NCBI GenBank assembly: GCA_014529385.2
Contig: CM043955.1
Span: forward strand, 149,497,640 to 149,561,639
Origin: Adiantum capillus-veneris
Taxonomy: Eukaryota; Streptophyta; Polypodiopsida; Polypodiales; Pteridaceae
DNA: 64,000 nt
Reading direction: 5' to 3'
The notes under the pieces were generated by a model. It was not told the origin of the DNA and did not search any database. It saw only the letters and a program-made list of their open reading frames with translations. Of the stretch, positions 32,465-43,600 are shown piece by piece. Within the stretch, counting starts at the first letter, position 1. Each line of letters starts with the position of its first letter. The position numbers were made by a program, and so were the translations under genes.

Positions 32465-32488
32465 AGACATCCTACGCGTAGGATGTCT
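32465..32488. repeat. 24-bp palindrome, spacer copy 4 (perfect)
   Basis: Identical. The start-to-start spacings of the four spacer copies are 285, 284 and 285 bp. Confidence 0.95.
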
Positions 32489-32648
32489 AAATAGAAATTT
32501 TTGGCCAGAATTACACTTTGAGCACATGCACAGTTTCAAGAGTTCCTTTTAAGCTTTATTTTCAATTTTCAAGTCATTTGGATAGATAGAACTCAGTTTC
32601 TCATAGGAAAAATACGCTAACTTCAGACTACTGAGTGCAACAGGATCT

Positions 32649-34635
32649 ATGGCAGCCGCGAAGTCACCGGCAAAGAAGAAAAGAATGATCATTAAGGATT
32701 ACCTAGAAGAAGTGGAGCCCTTCATCATACCATAAGGAACACTAAAGCCCACCAACACATGGATCCAAGAAGATCTGCTAGAGTCCAATGACCTAAAGAT
32801 CTACCAAGGAGTGTTCAAACACTGAAGGGAATGTGATCGAGCTACCAATGCTACCGCGGGAACTCAATGAGTTCGTAAGAAGCAAGATGGCCAGGTACTT
32901 GGAGAAGATTGATCTCCACAACTATTTTGAATCTGTACCTGCCGGAATTGACATAAAGAGAGTGTGGGAGTTTGTGACAACAACCATAAAAAAGAATGGC
33001 GTGGCCAAAGTTACAGATCTGCAAGGTAGGCCAGAAACATAAATAGTCATCACCGAGAAAGTTGTAGTAGATGCACTAGACCTCTCCAACAAGGGGGATA
33101 GTTTAACTAAAAGAAGAGATGATGTCAAGGTGTACACTGAGAAGAAAAGTAACTACACTTTTGAAGATATTGCCAACCCAAAAGTGGCAATCATGAGTCA
33201 GTTGTACAACCAATACTTCCATATGTGTACGAAGCGGCCACAAAAGTACAGAATGCTGCCAGGAGCAATTGCCACGACATTCACTTGGGCAATGATGAAG
33301 AGCACTCCAAAGCTAATCAATTATGCAGCATATATTCATGACAACCTAGTGAAGATGGGTAACAAGAAGCCCACATATATTGTGCTAGGAGAACTAATCA
33401 CTAAGGTGATTTATGGGGCATTGCACGCAAAAGGAAGATGGCCTTACCCCCCATCATAGAACGACTGGCTGAGGCTCAAAGAAGACAAGGAAGAGGAACC
33501 GCCCAAAGCACCAAGGGTTGCCACAAGATTGAAAAGACGGCTAGAGCCTGTTAATGCAAGGAGTCGAAGAGGAGTGTAAGCAACTCAGCAAGTCATTGAT
33601 AGATGCAGAGAGGGAAAGGGATAACCTGACCCTACAGCTGGCTGAGGAGTCCAAAGAAGTTGAAGCAATGCGAAACGCCAAAGAAAAGGCGGAGTTAGAT
33701 TAAGAAGCCGGCCAGGATGAGGTCCTTGAGCTCAAGGACCAGCTTAAAGTGAAAGATCAAACCATCCAGAGGCTACGGGCATCTCCTGCCAGAGTCAGAG
33801 CTACTAGCTCGACTCACATCACTACGGAAAGCCAAATTTATGAAGAACAGATGAAATAACTTCAAAACGAGCTGACTCTAGAGAAAAAGCAACGATTGAT
33901 GATGGAAAAAGGGTCAATTGTTATGCAAACACGAATGGAAGAAGAACAAAAATCCATGCAAGAGGAATTAGAAAGTATCAAAAGAAAGCTCGAGGAGGCG
34001 GAGAAGATAAACGCCGAGTTGAACGACCTCCTCATGAACATGGGAGAAGAAGCTGAAACAGAAAAACAGAAACTCCTAAAGTAGATTGAGGAGCTGAGAG
34101 GACAGCATGCTGGAGAGCAAGAAGGCACAGGGCCAGCGGCCGCTGAGGGCATAAATTTAGAAAATGTGGCAGATCCTGTGGACATACCTATGCAAGAGGA
34201 AATCCTAGTAGGATCCTCTCAAGAGCCACAAGATCTGACATAGGAAGAGGAAGTAAAGGTGCGTAAAGCAATAGAGGTGGAGATCAGAGAGACGACTAAG
34301 GAAGCCTTGGAATTGGAGCAAAGGGTTTTCAAATCCATGACCATCCAGAAGATTGACACCAACAACCTCAGGCACGAATGGCTTCAGCCCTCTCTCCCCC
34401 ATATCCTTTGCTAAAGTATGAAGCCGCCACCATCAATAAGAGGATTAGAGAAGAGCCGATAGTTCCACTCTACAACGCAGATATCTCCCAGCCAGAAGGG
34501 GCCAGGTTAATAGTTGACTCTCAGCCAAAATGGAGGAAGGCGTGGCTGCTTGGGCTGCTTATTCATCGTATGCTTCTGGTATATATACATACAAGATATG
34601 AATCACTGATCAAGATGCGCGAAACCATACGATGA
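32649..34635 (+). pseudogene. Element B ORF2 (coiled-coil protein)
   Basis: This is the counterpart of element A ORF2. The ATG at 32649 begins MAAAKSPAKKKR. A helical globular region is recognisable at 32833-33042 and 33130-33459 (KSNYTFEDIANPKVAIMSQL, then PGAIATTFTWAMM) and aligns with element A 10300-10790. From about 33560 to 34080 there are long heptad-like coiled coils (NLTLQLAEESKEVEAMR; ESIKRKLEEAEKINAELNDL). The C-terminal part starts at 34378, but a deletion after PKWRKAW (near 34545) joins it to the last codons, RYESLIKMRETI. Multiple stops and frameshifts are present. Structural, envelope-like or nucleic-acid roles are all unproven. Confidence 0.7.
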
Positions 34636-34673
34636 AGAAGCAGCTCAACGGCCATGTTGGGGTCGACATGAGC

Positions 34674-34688
34674 AAGGAGGGGGGGGAA
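34674..34688 (+). promoter_or_regulatory. 3' polypurine tract of element B
   Basis: AAGGAGGGGGGGGAA is directly followed by the TG of LTR2. A second copy is at 36043-36056 before LTR3. Confidence 0.9.
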
Positions 34689-35606
34689 TGTTTGAAGCTG
34701 GACACACCCCACGGAAACTGACTACTCGGAAGATTATCATTTTTTGTAATTATTCATTTATTGAGGAAACCTGATTTTGCACCTTGTAAATATTGGAAAC
34801 CAGATTGTATCCCAGTTCTGGTAGTTAGATTGAGTAGTTGGTTAATTTGGAACTTTAGGGTTTGAGAATTGTAAGGTATATATACCACTTTTTGACCTTA
34901 ATGAAAGACCTTTTGTCATTTTTAAAACTAAGTTTTGAAGTTTGTGAGTGAGCGTATTGTGTACGAGAGAGAGTATGAGCTTCATCTTGATGCTACGTGT
35001 GCACCGGTGGTTGGAATCGAGTACGGAGAAGTGCAGCATGGTGCCCCCGACGAGAGCTACATGCCGAAACCTACATTGCGTGCGTACAGTCCGGTTTTGC
35101 GAGCTCCTTCTACGAGCTTCATCTGGTGATTCGGTGAGCATACATTGTCCGATTTTGCATTGCAGCATATCCACACGTTCACATTGAGTAGAGCTACACA
35201 TTAGGCACTTTAGATTTTGGAAACGAAGACCTGCAAATTTCGGCCAGACATCCTACATGATTTTGCACCGTGTGTTTTGGGTTGGGATTTTGGTTCATAG
35301 ACCTTAGGGAGAGCGACCTATTGGTGTTAGTAGGGTCTCCTTCAAGTTCTGTGGTGTTTCGAGATTGTTTGATGGGTGTTCGGCTCTAGAAAGCGTTGTA
35401 GGAAGTTTCCTCTTGCACTCTTGAAGGCTGTGACTTAGACATTGGGTAGAGACCTCTGTAGGAATTAGTAAGGAGTCGGTCGAGTGTAGGTTGACACCTT
35501 ATACTTGCTTCCACGCGCCTGCGGGTCGAGCTTCGTCCTTAGCTGGAAAATCTTGTTATGTGAGTTCTCGCTGTGCTGACGTCCGTCGCGGCGTATCCGT
35601 CCAACA
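34689..35606 (+). repeat. Element B LTR2
   Basis: The LTR is 918 bp, from TGTTTGAAGC to CCGTCCAACA. It lacks about 18 bp (GGGGCTTAATAGAAG region) present in LTR1 and LTR3. It is followed by a damaged PBS at 35608. Confidence 0.95.
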
Positions 35607-36056
35607 TTGGCGCGGCTGCAGGGGAATACATGGTGAAAACCCTAACGGGAACCATCAAATTGTTCACTGGCTCACCTGACCTTACCTGCATCATGATGAA
35701 GAAAATGTGCAATACTCTTTTAGCAGTATTTGAGACATTCAAGCAAGGCCAGGTGACAAACATTATCTTCTTCTTCCAAGATACTTACAGATGTGCCTAT
35801 GATCTGTCTGGTCAGCCTTCCAAGGAGGTGATACATGCGTTGTATCAAAGGATAATGTTTCTGCCATCCTATCACCTCCAGGCTTTTGAAGAAGCGTTCT
35901 ACACCGGCTTCTTCACCATAAACAGTGATATTTTCGGCCCAACAATGATGAATCTACATGAAAGATATGAATCGCTGATCAAGATGCGCGAAACCATATG
36001 ATGAAGAAGCAGCTCAACGGCCATGTCGGGGTCGACATGAGCAAGGAGGGGGGGAA
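35607..36056 (+). pseudogene. Second, mostly deleted internal region of element B
   Basis: This 450-bp remnant lies between LTR2 and LTR3. It starts with a PBS-like TTGGCGCGGCTGCAGGGGA and ends with the polypurine tract at 36043. In between lies the C-terminal part of ORF2 (35631-36001), with SYHLQAFEEAFYTGFF matching element A at 38030 and the same ending RYESLIKMRETI as the main copy. It therefore keeps a piece of ORF2 that the main copy has lost. Everything from leader to mid-ORF2 is deleted. Confidence 0.85.
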
Positions 36057-36989
36057 TGTTAGAAGCTGGACACACCCCACGGAAACTGACTACTTGGAAG
36101 ATTATCAATTTTTGTAATTATTCATTTATTGAGGAAACCCGATTTTTCACCTTGTAAATATTGGGGCTTAATAGAAGTTTCCAGATTGTATCCCAGTTCT
36201 GGTAGTTAGATTGAGTAGTTGGTTAATTTGGAACTTTAGGGCTTGAGAATTGTAAGGTATATATACCACTTTTTGACCTTAATAAAAGACCTTTTGTCAT
36301 TTTTAAAAAGAAGTTTTGAAGTCTTTGAGTGAGCGTACTGTGTACGAGAGAGAGTGTGAGCTTCATCTTGACGCTACGCGTGCACCGTTGGTCGGAATCG
36401 AGTGCGGATAAGTGCAGCGTGTTGCCCCCGACGAGAGCTACGCGCCAATACCTACATTGTGTGTGTACGGTTCGGTTTTGTGAGCTTTTTCTACGAGCTT
36501 CATCTGGTGATTCGGTGAGCATACATTGTCCGATTTTGCATTGAAGCATATCCACGCATTCACATTGAGTAGAGCTACACATTAGGCACTTTAGATTTCG
36601 GAAACGAAGACCTGCAAATTTCGGCCAGACATCCTACGTGATTTTGCACCGGGTGTTTTGGGTTGGGATTTTGGTTCATAGACCTTAGGGAGAGCGACCT
36701 ATTGGTGTTAGTAGGGTCTCCTTCAGGTTCTGTGGTGTTTCGAGATTGTTTGATGGGTGTTCGGCTCTAGAAAGCGTTGTAGGAAGTTTCCTCTTATGCA
36801 CTCTTGAAGGCTGTGACTTAGACATTGGGTAGAGACCTTTGTAGGAATTAGTTAGGAGTCGGTCGAGTGTAGGTTGACACCTTATACTTGCTTCCACGCG
36901 CCTGTGGGTCGAGCTTCGTCCTTAGCTGAAAAATCTTGTTAGGTGAGTTCTCGCTATGGTGACGTCCGTCGCGGTGTATCCGTCCAACA
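36057..36989 (+). repeat. Element B LTR3 (3' LTR)
   Basis: The LTR is 933 bp, from TGTTAGAAGC to CCGTCCAACA, directly followed by the GCTAG target duplication and the resumption of element A ORF2. Confidence 0.95.
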
Positions 36990-36994
36990 GCTAG
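36990..36994. repeat. Target-site duplication of element B (right)
   Basis: GCTAG, matching 12111-12115. Confidence 0.9.
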
Positions 36995-38202
36995 AGCAAG
37001 AGAAACTTTGAAGACAGCTGCTCTTATCGGGAATGATGGCCCAGATGACGGCCAACGAGCAAAAAGTGAAAGAGCTGGAGCAGCAACTCGCACAAGCAAG
37101 GGCCGAGTTAGAGACTCAGAAGCAGATCAGTGACACATTGATGAAAGAAAAAGAGGCATTGTGTTCTCAACCCCGAATCAGAATAGAGGAAGCCCAAGTG
37201 CAACCGCAACTACTGCCAGGACAAGAAGTGCCTAACTTGCCTGAAACATCACACCAAGGAGAACAAGAGCAAGGATCAGCAGAGGCAAATCTGGACATAA
37301 GAGATGATGTAACTCATACCATCAAGGACATGCCAGAGGGACCAGCAAAAGATTACATGATATACAAAAAGAAGATAATGGAGTCAGCAGCCCTGGCATT
37401 CTTATTGCCAGAAGAGCAGGTGGAGGGGTTTGGCCATGAGTACCTACCTTTTCCCTTGATATGCCACGAAGCAATCCTATGGAAGGAGAAGATGCGGCTG
37501 ACCCTGCCACGAAATAAAGACGCAGATTACGAAGGTGTAGCACTGACAACTGAAGAAGCTCAGGCTCTCATCGAAGATCACCCTAAATGGAGGCAGAAGT
37601 GGCTGGACAAGCGGCCACATGATCTAACCAACTACCACAATGCTCCTCAGCACATTCAAATAGATCCTTCTTTTTGCCCAGTCCCTAGAAGACGCACTTG
37701 GAATGAGTTTGCCACATGGAAAGGCTCGAGGCAACAGAAGCTGAACTACCCAATCCTGAGAGCGCAAAATCCTTCTACAGTAGCCTATGTAGTCAACACT
37801 CTGAATTTGACAATCACCTTGCTGCATGATGTCCTCGACGTGGCCTGTCAAGTGCTGGTAAAGATAGCCCAGATGATTGTCACCTGCATCCAGGTGTTCA
37901 AAGACACTGAAGGCAACGATCATCCGTGGAACCTGTTCCTGGAAGGGCATAGAGGGATCTGCTGGAATCTCCAAGATTCGCCGCCACGACATATTATAAT
38001 GGCAATGTACTCAAGACTAATGTACCTGCCTTCACATTATTTGCAGACATTTGAAGAGGCCTTCGTCACAGGTTTTTTCTCAAGGATCTTTCATCCTATG
38101 GCAAAGGACCTCAAGGCACGGTACGTAGCATACCAACACACATTAAGTGAAAATCATTTCAGACAGCATCAAGAAGCCTTGGAGGCTGTACTCCGCACGT
38201 GA
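36995..38202 (+). pseudogene. Element A ORF2, second part
   Basis: This continues the ORF2 cut at 12115. Taking one copy of GCTAG, the codons read GAG CTA GAG CAA GAG AAA CTT then TGA, and the same frame runs open from 37033 to 38202 (389 codons). It starts with a coiled coil (EQKVKELEQQLAQARAELET). A C-terminal helical domain follows with DHPKWRQKWLDK (near 37580), the hydrophobic helical stretch VVNTLNLTITLLHDVLDVA (near 37790) and HYLQTFEEAFVTGFF (near 38035). The last motif is conserved in element B. No signal peptide or clear membrane segment is seen. The TGA is consistent with a C-to-T change of CGA. Confidence 0.8.
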
Positions 38203-38281
38203 AGATTTTCAACAACACTTGCCTCCTTGGAGCCCCATCAACGACCAAAGCTCTGAACATGCATGAGGACGTGCAAGGATA

Positions 38282-38294
38282 AGGAAGGGGGGAG
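38282..38294 (+). promoter_or_regulatory. 3' polypurine tract of element A
   Basis: AGGAAGGGGGGAG is directly followed by the TG of the 3' LTR and is identical to the internal tract at 7824-7836. Confidence 0.9.
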
Positions 38295-39201
38295 TGTTTG
38301 GCGGATGAAGCTGCGGTTTCCAGAGAAGGAGTCACATTTTTGTGGGAAACCCTTTTAAAATTCCTTTGTAAGAGAGCATATCTAAGCCGAGAACTTGTAA
38401 AAGAATTTATGATTATTTTTCTGGGAGCATTTGTATATTAGAGAGCCAGTTAGAAGTTTAGGAGCTTTTGGCCGGACAAGCCATTTGTAAAGACCTAAAC
38501 TATAAAGGTCAATTTTGTAAGTTTGATCATTATCTTTTTTATCAACAAACTGAGAAGACAGCGTACGTTTGAGAGCTTCTTCTTGCTCCAACTTGTAATC
38601 TTCGCTACTATTGCTACGGTAATCCGAATTCAGATTCGTTTATTGCATTGTGTTCCTCTTACTTTGCTCTTCCATTCAAGTGTAATCATTCAAGATTCGG
38701 TGTAGGTTTTCAACTACGAGTTTGAGACCTTAAATCGCTATTTTGAGTGCTTATATGCGTATTTTATGTTGTTTTGACCCTAGGAGAGGCTTTAGGGACC
38801 CTAAAACGACCCTTTAGGATCACTTGTTTGCTGTTTTTGCTTACTTTGGGACGAACGATTGCGATCTTTGCACCTCTCCAGAATGTTGTGACAGTGATAG
38901 GATATGCTCCTGATAGTCCCCTGTAGCTTCCCTTCAAGTTTCGTGCGAATCCGACATGATTTGCATGGTAAACGGGCGTGATGACTGTAGAGTTGTGTAG
39001 AAGGACATAGGCAGATTACTTGTCTTTAGTGTGTATGATTTGCTTGCAGAGTTAGTAGTTGCCTCTCATCGAGTTCACTTCATTAGGAATGACACCCTAG
39101 TGAGTTTCCATGCCTCATCCTGGTCGCTTCCCTTGTATTGATATTTTATGTTGATGCGTGAGAGCTATGCTATGGACGTCCGTCGCGGCGACCCGCAAAC
39201 A
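38295..39201 (+). repeat. Element A 3' LTR
   Basis: The 907-bp LTR starts TGTTTGGCGG and ends with GACCCGCAAACA. Its end (GTCCGTCGCGGCG) resembles the element B LTR end. A TATA-like ACTATAAAGG lies near 38500. A degenerate copy of the element A palindrome (CGATTGCGATC, 38856-38866) is followed by TTTGCACCTC, the same layout as the half palindrome in the element B LTR. At 39202 the element F LTR resumes with ACATG. Confidence 0.88.
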
Positions 39202-39577
39202 ACATGCGATAATGAAGTCAACACCAGGCAAATATGAGGCTTATGGGACTGCCCAACGCCACCTATCGCTTGGTACTGACCTTGGAAAATGGGCGTCGGC
39301 CCAATAAACATCCATGAACATTACATTGTTTTGATTACAGGTATTGGGCTTGTCGGTCCAATAGGAAAAGGGTAAGAGTGATTGCCCATGAGAGGCGCAC
39401 TCTAACTGGAACATTCAAGGGTTAGTTTGCTAAGCATGGGTGCCCAACTGTGAACGAGCGAGCTCATATAAAAGTCACCTAAACGTGAAAATCACTCATT
39501 CTCTCATTTGTGCAATTGAAGAGTGCTCTTGCTCCACCTCCATCTTCTTCTTCATCTCCTTGTGTGTGTGTGTATAC

Positions 39578-39659
<82 letters not shown>

Positions 39660-39889
39660 GAGCATTACGATGGCACAACAACGGCAAAGCGGTTGAGCGT
39701 GGCACGGCGGTATATCCCTCTTCATCGCTGCGAGGAATCCTCCACGAAGACGAGCATAGGGCGATGAGTGACACACCCTTGCTCTCTTGAGCTTGCTAGA
39801 TTATTCTGGTTGTGTGCTTGCAGTCATTTGTGCCTCGTACATAGCGTACGGCAATTCCCTTGCATTAACAAGTGCAATAGACGCGCACA
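39202..39889 (+). repeat. Element F 5' LTR (3' portion)
   Basis: This portion starts at ACATGCGATAATG, matching position 48396 of the 3' LTR, and ends CGCGCACA. A TATA-like CATATAAAAG lies at 39465-39474, and a GA microsatellite lies downstream of it. Confidence 0.92.
39561..39657 (+). repeat. TG/GA compound microsatellite in element F 5' LTR
   Basis: A short TG run (39561-39573) is followed by about 38 AG units (39581-39657). The matching site of the 3' LTR has about 32 TG and 20 GA units. Confidence 0.98.
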
Positions 39890-39893
39890 TTTT

Positions 39894-39911
39894 TGGCGCC
39901 ATTGTCATGGA
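39894..39911 (+). other. Element F primer binding site
   Basis: TGGCGCCATTGTCATGGA, four bases after the LTR end, is a decayed version of the TGGCGCCGTTGCCGGGGA type. Most differences are G-to-A or C-to-T. Confidence 0.75.
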
Positions 39912-40645
39912 AATGCCCTGCACTAAGCTCAAATAGCACTCTATGCTGCTTTGTGGTGCATTAAAAAATGTAGGAAAGGTAGAGAAAGAAGGTGTGTGGT
40001 TTGTTGAGAAGGATTTGTGACCTTCGTTTTTGCTGCAATGTATTGTTTTTGTTAATAAGGTGTTGTAATGTACTGTGTTTTTTGTTCATAAGGTGTTAGA
40101 ATTAAGGTAGTAGATCTACAATGTTAGATCTGTAAGGTATACTAAGTAGATTTGTTAGTTAATTAGTTGTTGTAGTACTGTGTTAGTGTGTAACAGTAGC
40201 TCTGTTAGTTGCAAGTAGGTAGGTTAGGTGTGTGTGTGTGTACTCGTACGCGAGGCACGGCTGTGGCGACCTTATCCAAAATAAAAAATAAAAAATTTAA
40301 AGGTAGGACCAGGATCGGGAACATTCCACAGGCTCAAGCCCAAGACCACGGCCTCAATCACCCTTTAGAATTACTTATTTTAGCCTCAAACCTAAGTAAA
40401 AATTGACCCTTTTGAGAGGACCCACAGAGCTTCGAGTAACCGAATGCTATGCTGTAAAGCACACCATGACCCCCTGAGCGATACGCTTGTTTTGAGCTAT
40501 CACACGCTTTAATCCAAAAACCGATCGTAGAAAGACATCAAAAAACATAAAAAAAGAGTGAAGACGAGGTGCAAAATGCCCAAAAAATCAAGCGGTTAAC
40601 CTTTGAGGGCATTTACTGACGCTTGTAGGGTGCCTACTAAGGCAC
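39912..40645 (+). other. Element F leader
   Basis: This is untranslated leader of about 730 bp. It contains short repeated phrases (for example GTTGTAATGTACTGTG and GTTGTAGTACTGTG). No gene and no 24-bp type palindrome is seen. Confidence 0.6.
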
Positions 40646-43600
40646 ATGCATTTGCGCTCTGGTCATGTGCTAGAGGCCAAGCAACTAGCGAGCACATTGA
40701 CTTACACGGATTCTCAATACCCACCTACCTTAGGTTCCGGGCCCTCGACCGGAACCCAAGGTAGTACCACTCATGACCCACATATTGCGTCCAGGGACTC
40801 TTCCTCTGACTACAAGGTCATGGAGGGTTTCCCAATGTCTAATCTTGATAGCTCAAGCCAAGACATGCATGCCATGGGCCCAAGGTCCGGGCTGAGCGTG
40901 CTTAGCCTCTTGAAGGACACCTTTAGTAGAGCCATTTGCTCCGAACATGGAGCTAATGATATAAATGAGGGGGATGGGGAAGTAAATTTGCCATTCATGA
41001 CCAACATAGACCCCATGCTCTTGGAGATTGTGCACGTGAATACTCCATTCACTGCACCCCCTGACTCTTCAGAGCTATTTCCCTTTGAGGTTATATTACC
41101 TGATGGTAGAAGCCTTGCTGAAGTACAAAAATTTGAGTGGTATATCATTGCGGGTAGGGAAAAGAAAATTGAGAGCCTACGCAAGGCAGAGCAATGGAGA
41201 GAGCTAAAAGCGAAAGCCCCTATGTTAACATCCATGCTAGGCAAGCAATCAAGCGCTCCTGAATTAGCAATCACTAAGGGCAACCCATAGAGAGCCACAT
41301 TGCATCTAGCTCAATGGACACCCCTAGCACCTCAATCCTAGATGGAGCGTTCCTAAATGAGAACTGGGAGTACAAACTACAAACGAAAACTCTAACCGAC
41401 CTATACAAAGGTCCCACCTATCACGTGGGTTGGTTAGATTTCCTACAATCCACAACAAGTGCTACTAGTGTGGAGGATCAACCAAGAGTCTGTGAGGTCA
41501 TCCTAGGGTTATTGAGCTAGAGAGACTGAACAAGGGGATCCACATGCCTTCAACGGGTCTCATGAGATTCTTGGATACAAGGAAGGCTAAATAACCAACC
41601 TTATCACAAATGGAGACTCCCTTGGTAAGTTCGATGGATCCTCCATATGTCGTTTCACCATGGGTCTCAGTGCAATCTGAGCCCACAAGTGATAGCTTTA
41701 CCTTTCCAACTCTAACTCATCTTTCCATTGATGACACCACGGCTACCATGCCTACCCCAATGATGGGAATGCCAAGAAACACGACATGGACCTCATTTGT
41801 TTTAGTAAAGCACCGCTACATGGTAGCTCAATGTCTGCAATGGTACCTACAAGTGTGCACCAATCGTATACACCTATGGGTCCTCGTACTCATGTAGTTA
41901 CTACCCCTCCCATTGTTTCAACAACCTATGCTCCACAACCACAACACCCAAGCTCTTATTTCCATGGGACCATGCCGGCTAGCATTAGCATGTCACATCC
42001 AATGTCTGCTATGCCTAGGGCCACACATGAACTTTGGGCTGCCACATGGCACAACATCGTACCAAATGTGGAGCCCAAGGGCTTCCTATGTGCCAAGCCC
42101 AATGTCAATACCTACTCCATATGCAGTCTCTGGAGCGCCTTCACCCACGGTGCCTGCTCACTTAGGTGACTTGGAAACATTTTCACAAGCTATCGATCGA
42201 TCTATTGCTGAGAATATGTGTAACACACATGATAGAGAGCCTAGAAGTAACGTAGTACAAATAGCCAAGCTCACACAAAAATTTAGTGGAGACAGGGATG
42301 CAAGAAAGCATATCAAACTGTTTGAACAAATATGCGATTCTCTAGGAGAACACAATGACCTGCATAAGAGTAATGCTTTAAGCTGGGAAGGCTGAGGATT
42401 GGTATAGAACCCTAAGGGTAGAAGAAAAAAAATGATTTACCCTACTCTTAGGAGACTTTTCTTGACAGAATACATACGAGAGGGAGTGCTTTGGGGTGTA
42501 GCCTCTGACCTCCAAAAAGCCCAAGGAGAGGAAGGAGAGTTGGTGAGAGACTTTATTAGTCGCTTGAAGCATTTGAATTCTCGTTGTAATCCAAATGAGC
42601 GCTTCAATAATAATCAATTGCTTGATAGATTCATTAGGGGGTTACGACCTGAGGATATCTACATTGGCCTAGTCATTAGAGGTATCACCACTTGGGAAGC
42701 AGTCACCACCAATGCGATCCAATTGGAGGATAATTTAATGATTCAAGGAGAAAGAGTGTCTGTTGAGCCTAAATCTACTAGCTCGCAAGCATCGGGGCAT
42801 CAACCAATGACCCTAAAGCCTATTGCTAAGGAGCCAAGGATATGTGAGATGACTTTAGCAGATCTCACCAAGGCCATTCAAGAGAGTCTTAGAGACAATT
42901 GAGCTTCAGAAAACAATCATATGTATCCAAGAAGGGAGCAACAATGGTGCTCAGTATGCTATGGTCCACATAGTACCAGTGCCCTACTTTTAGAGTAAAA
43001 TTCAATGGGAATTGCAATGCCTATGGGAGGTATGGTCATCAACCTAAGGATTGCATACTATTTAAACGCACGATGGCCAATAGACCAACCTTAGCATGGA
43101 CAGACACACCTCTAGTGCCTGCATTGATGCTAGCCCCACCTCTTGAACAAACATCACAACACATGGTCCCTAGGACCCAAAATGTTGTTCAAACAACACC
43201 CTTGCTACCTTCAGTGCTAGGACCGCAACCACCACATCCGAGAATCACTTCTGTGAATCAAGTGGGTTGTGAGTCATCTATTTCTTGTTTGGAAGGCTGT
43301 GAGGAAGATATAGATCCTAATATCGCCTATGGGATGGATGTGCTTGAAGAAAGTCCACAATACTACATGGAGGACTATTGGGGACAATTCAAACCTGTCT
43401 ATCAAGTAGCTTCTCTTGCTGCAAGAGGCCAAAATATCAATTACATTGCCAAGAGTCCACCTCTTCAATGCTATGAGTGTGGAGGTCCACATCATGTGGC
43501 TGAGTGTTTTATTAGGCTGCAAAAGAACGCCACACTAATGCAAACCAATCAAGCGAGCACGTCTACAATGCTGATACTCATGTGTAATCGATGTGGCATA

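Larger units (their letters stand above)
30026..32648 (+). other. Post-pol spacer of element B
   Basis: This 2.6-kb spacer between pol and ORF2 has no credible ORF. Its second half holds four perfect copies of the 24-bp palindrome, about 285 bp apart (31611, 31896, 32180, 32465). The segment near 30700 resembles the element A spacer near 8480. Phrases such as CATAGCCATGTTCCATAGGCCAAGGACTACC recur near 32110 and 32400, so the spacer probably arose partly by duplication. Confidence 0.65.
12116..36989 (+). mobile_element. Giant Ty3/Gypsy element B with three LTRs
   Basis: The order is LTR1, PBS, leader with palindromes (interrupted by Copia element C), gag, pol, second retropepsin-like domain, internal PPT, spacer with palindromes, ORF2, PPT, LTR2, a 450-bp second internal remnant, PPT, LTR3. 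The outer LTRs are flanked by the 5-bp direct repeat GCTAG. Without element C, the LTR1-to-LTR2 unit is about 18.3 kb, very large for a Gypsy element. The extra LTR with a mostly deleted second internal region suggests unequal recombination after insertion. LTR1 and LTR3 differ by roughly 3-4% by eye. Confidence 0.9.

Noticed and set aside
32833-33459. A separate host gene at the start of element B ORF2
   Set aside because: The pieces align with element A ORF2 and lie between the palindrome spacer and the coiled coil, in the same order.
37790-37900. Envelope-like transmembrane segment in element A ORF2
   Set aside because: The hydrophobic stretch contains charged and polar residues and fits amphipathic helices. 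No signal peptide or furin-like site is seen.
36995-38202. ORF2 C-terminal part as an independent host gene
   Set aside because: It continues in frame the ORF broken at 12115 by element B and is followed directly by a polypurine tract and LTR.
39496-39776. Antisense Ser/Leu-repeat ORFs
   Set aside because: They are translations of the GA microsatellite in the element F LTR.
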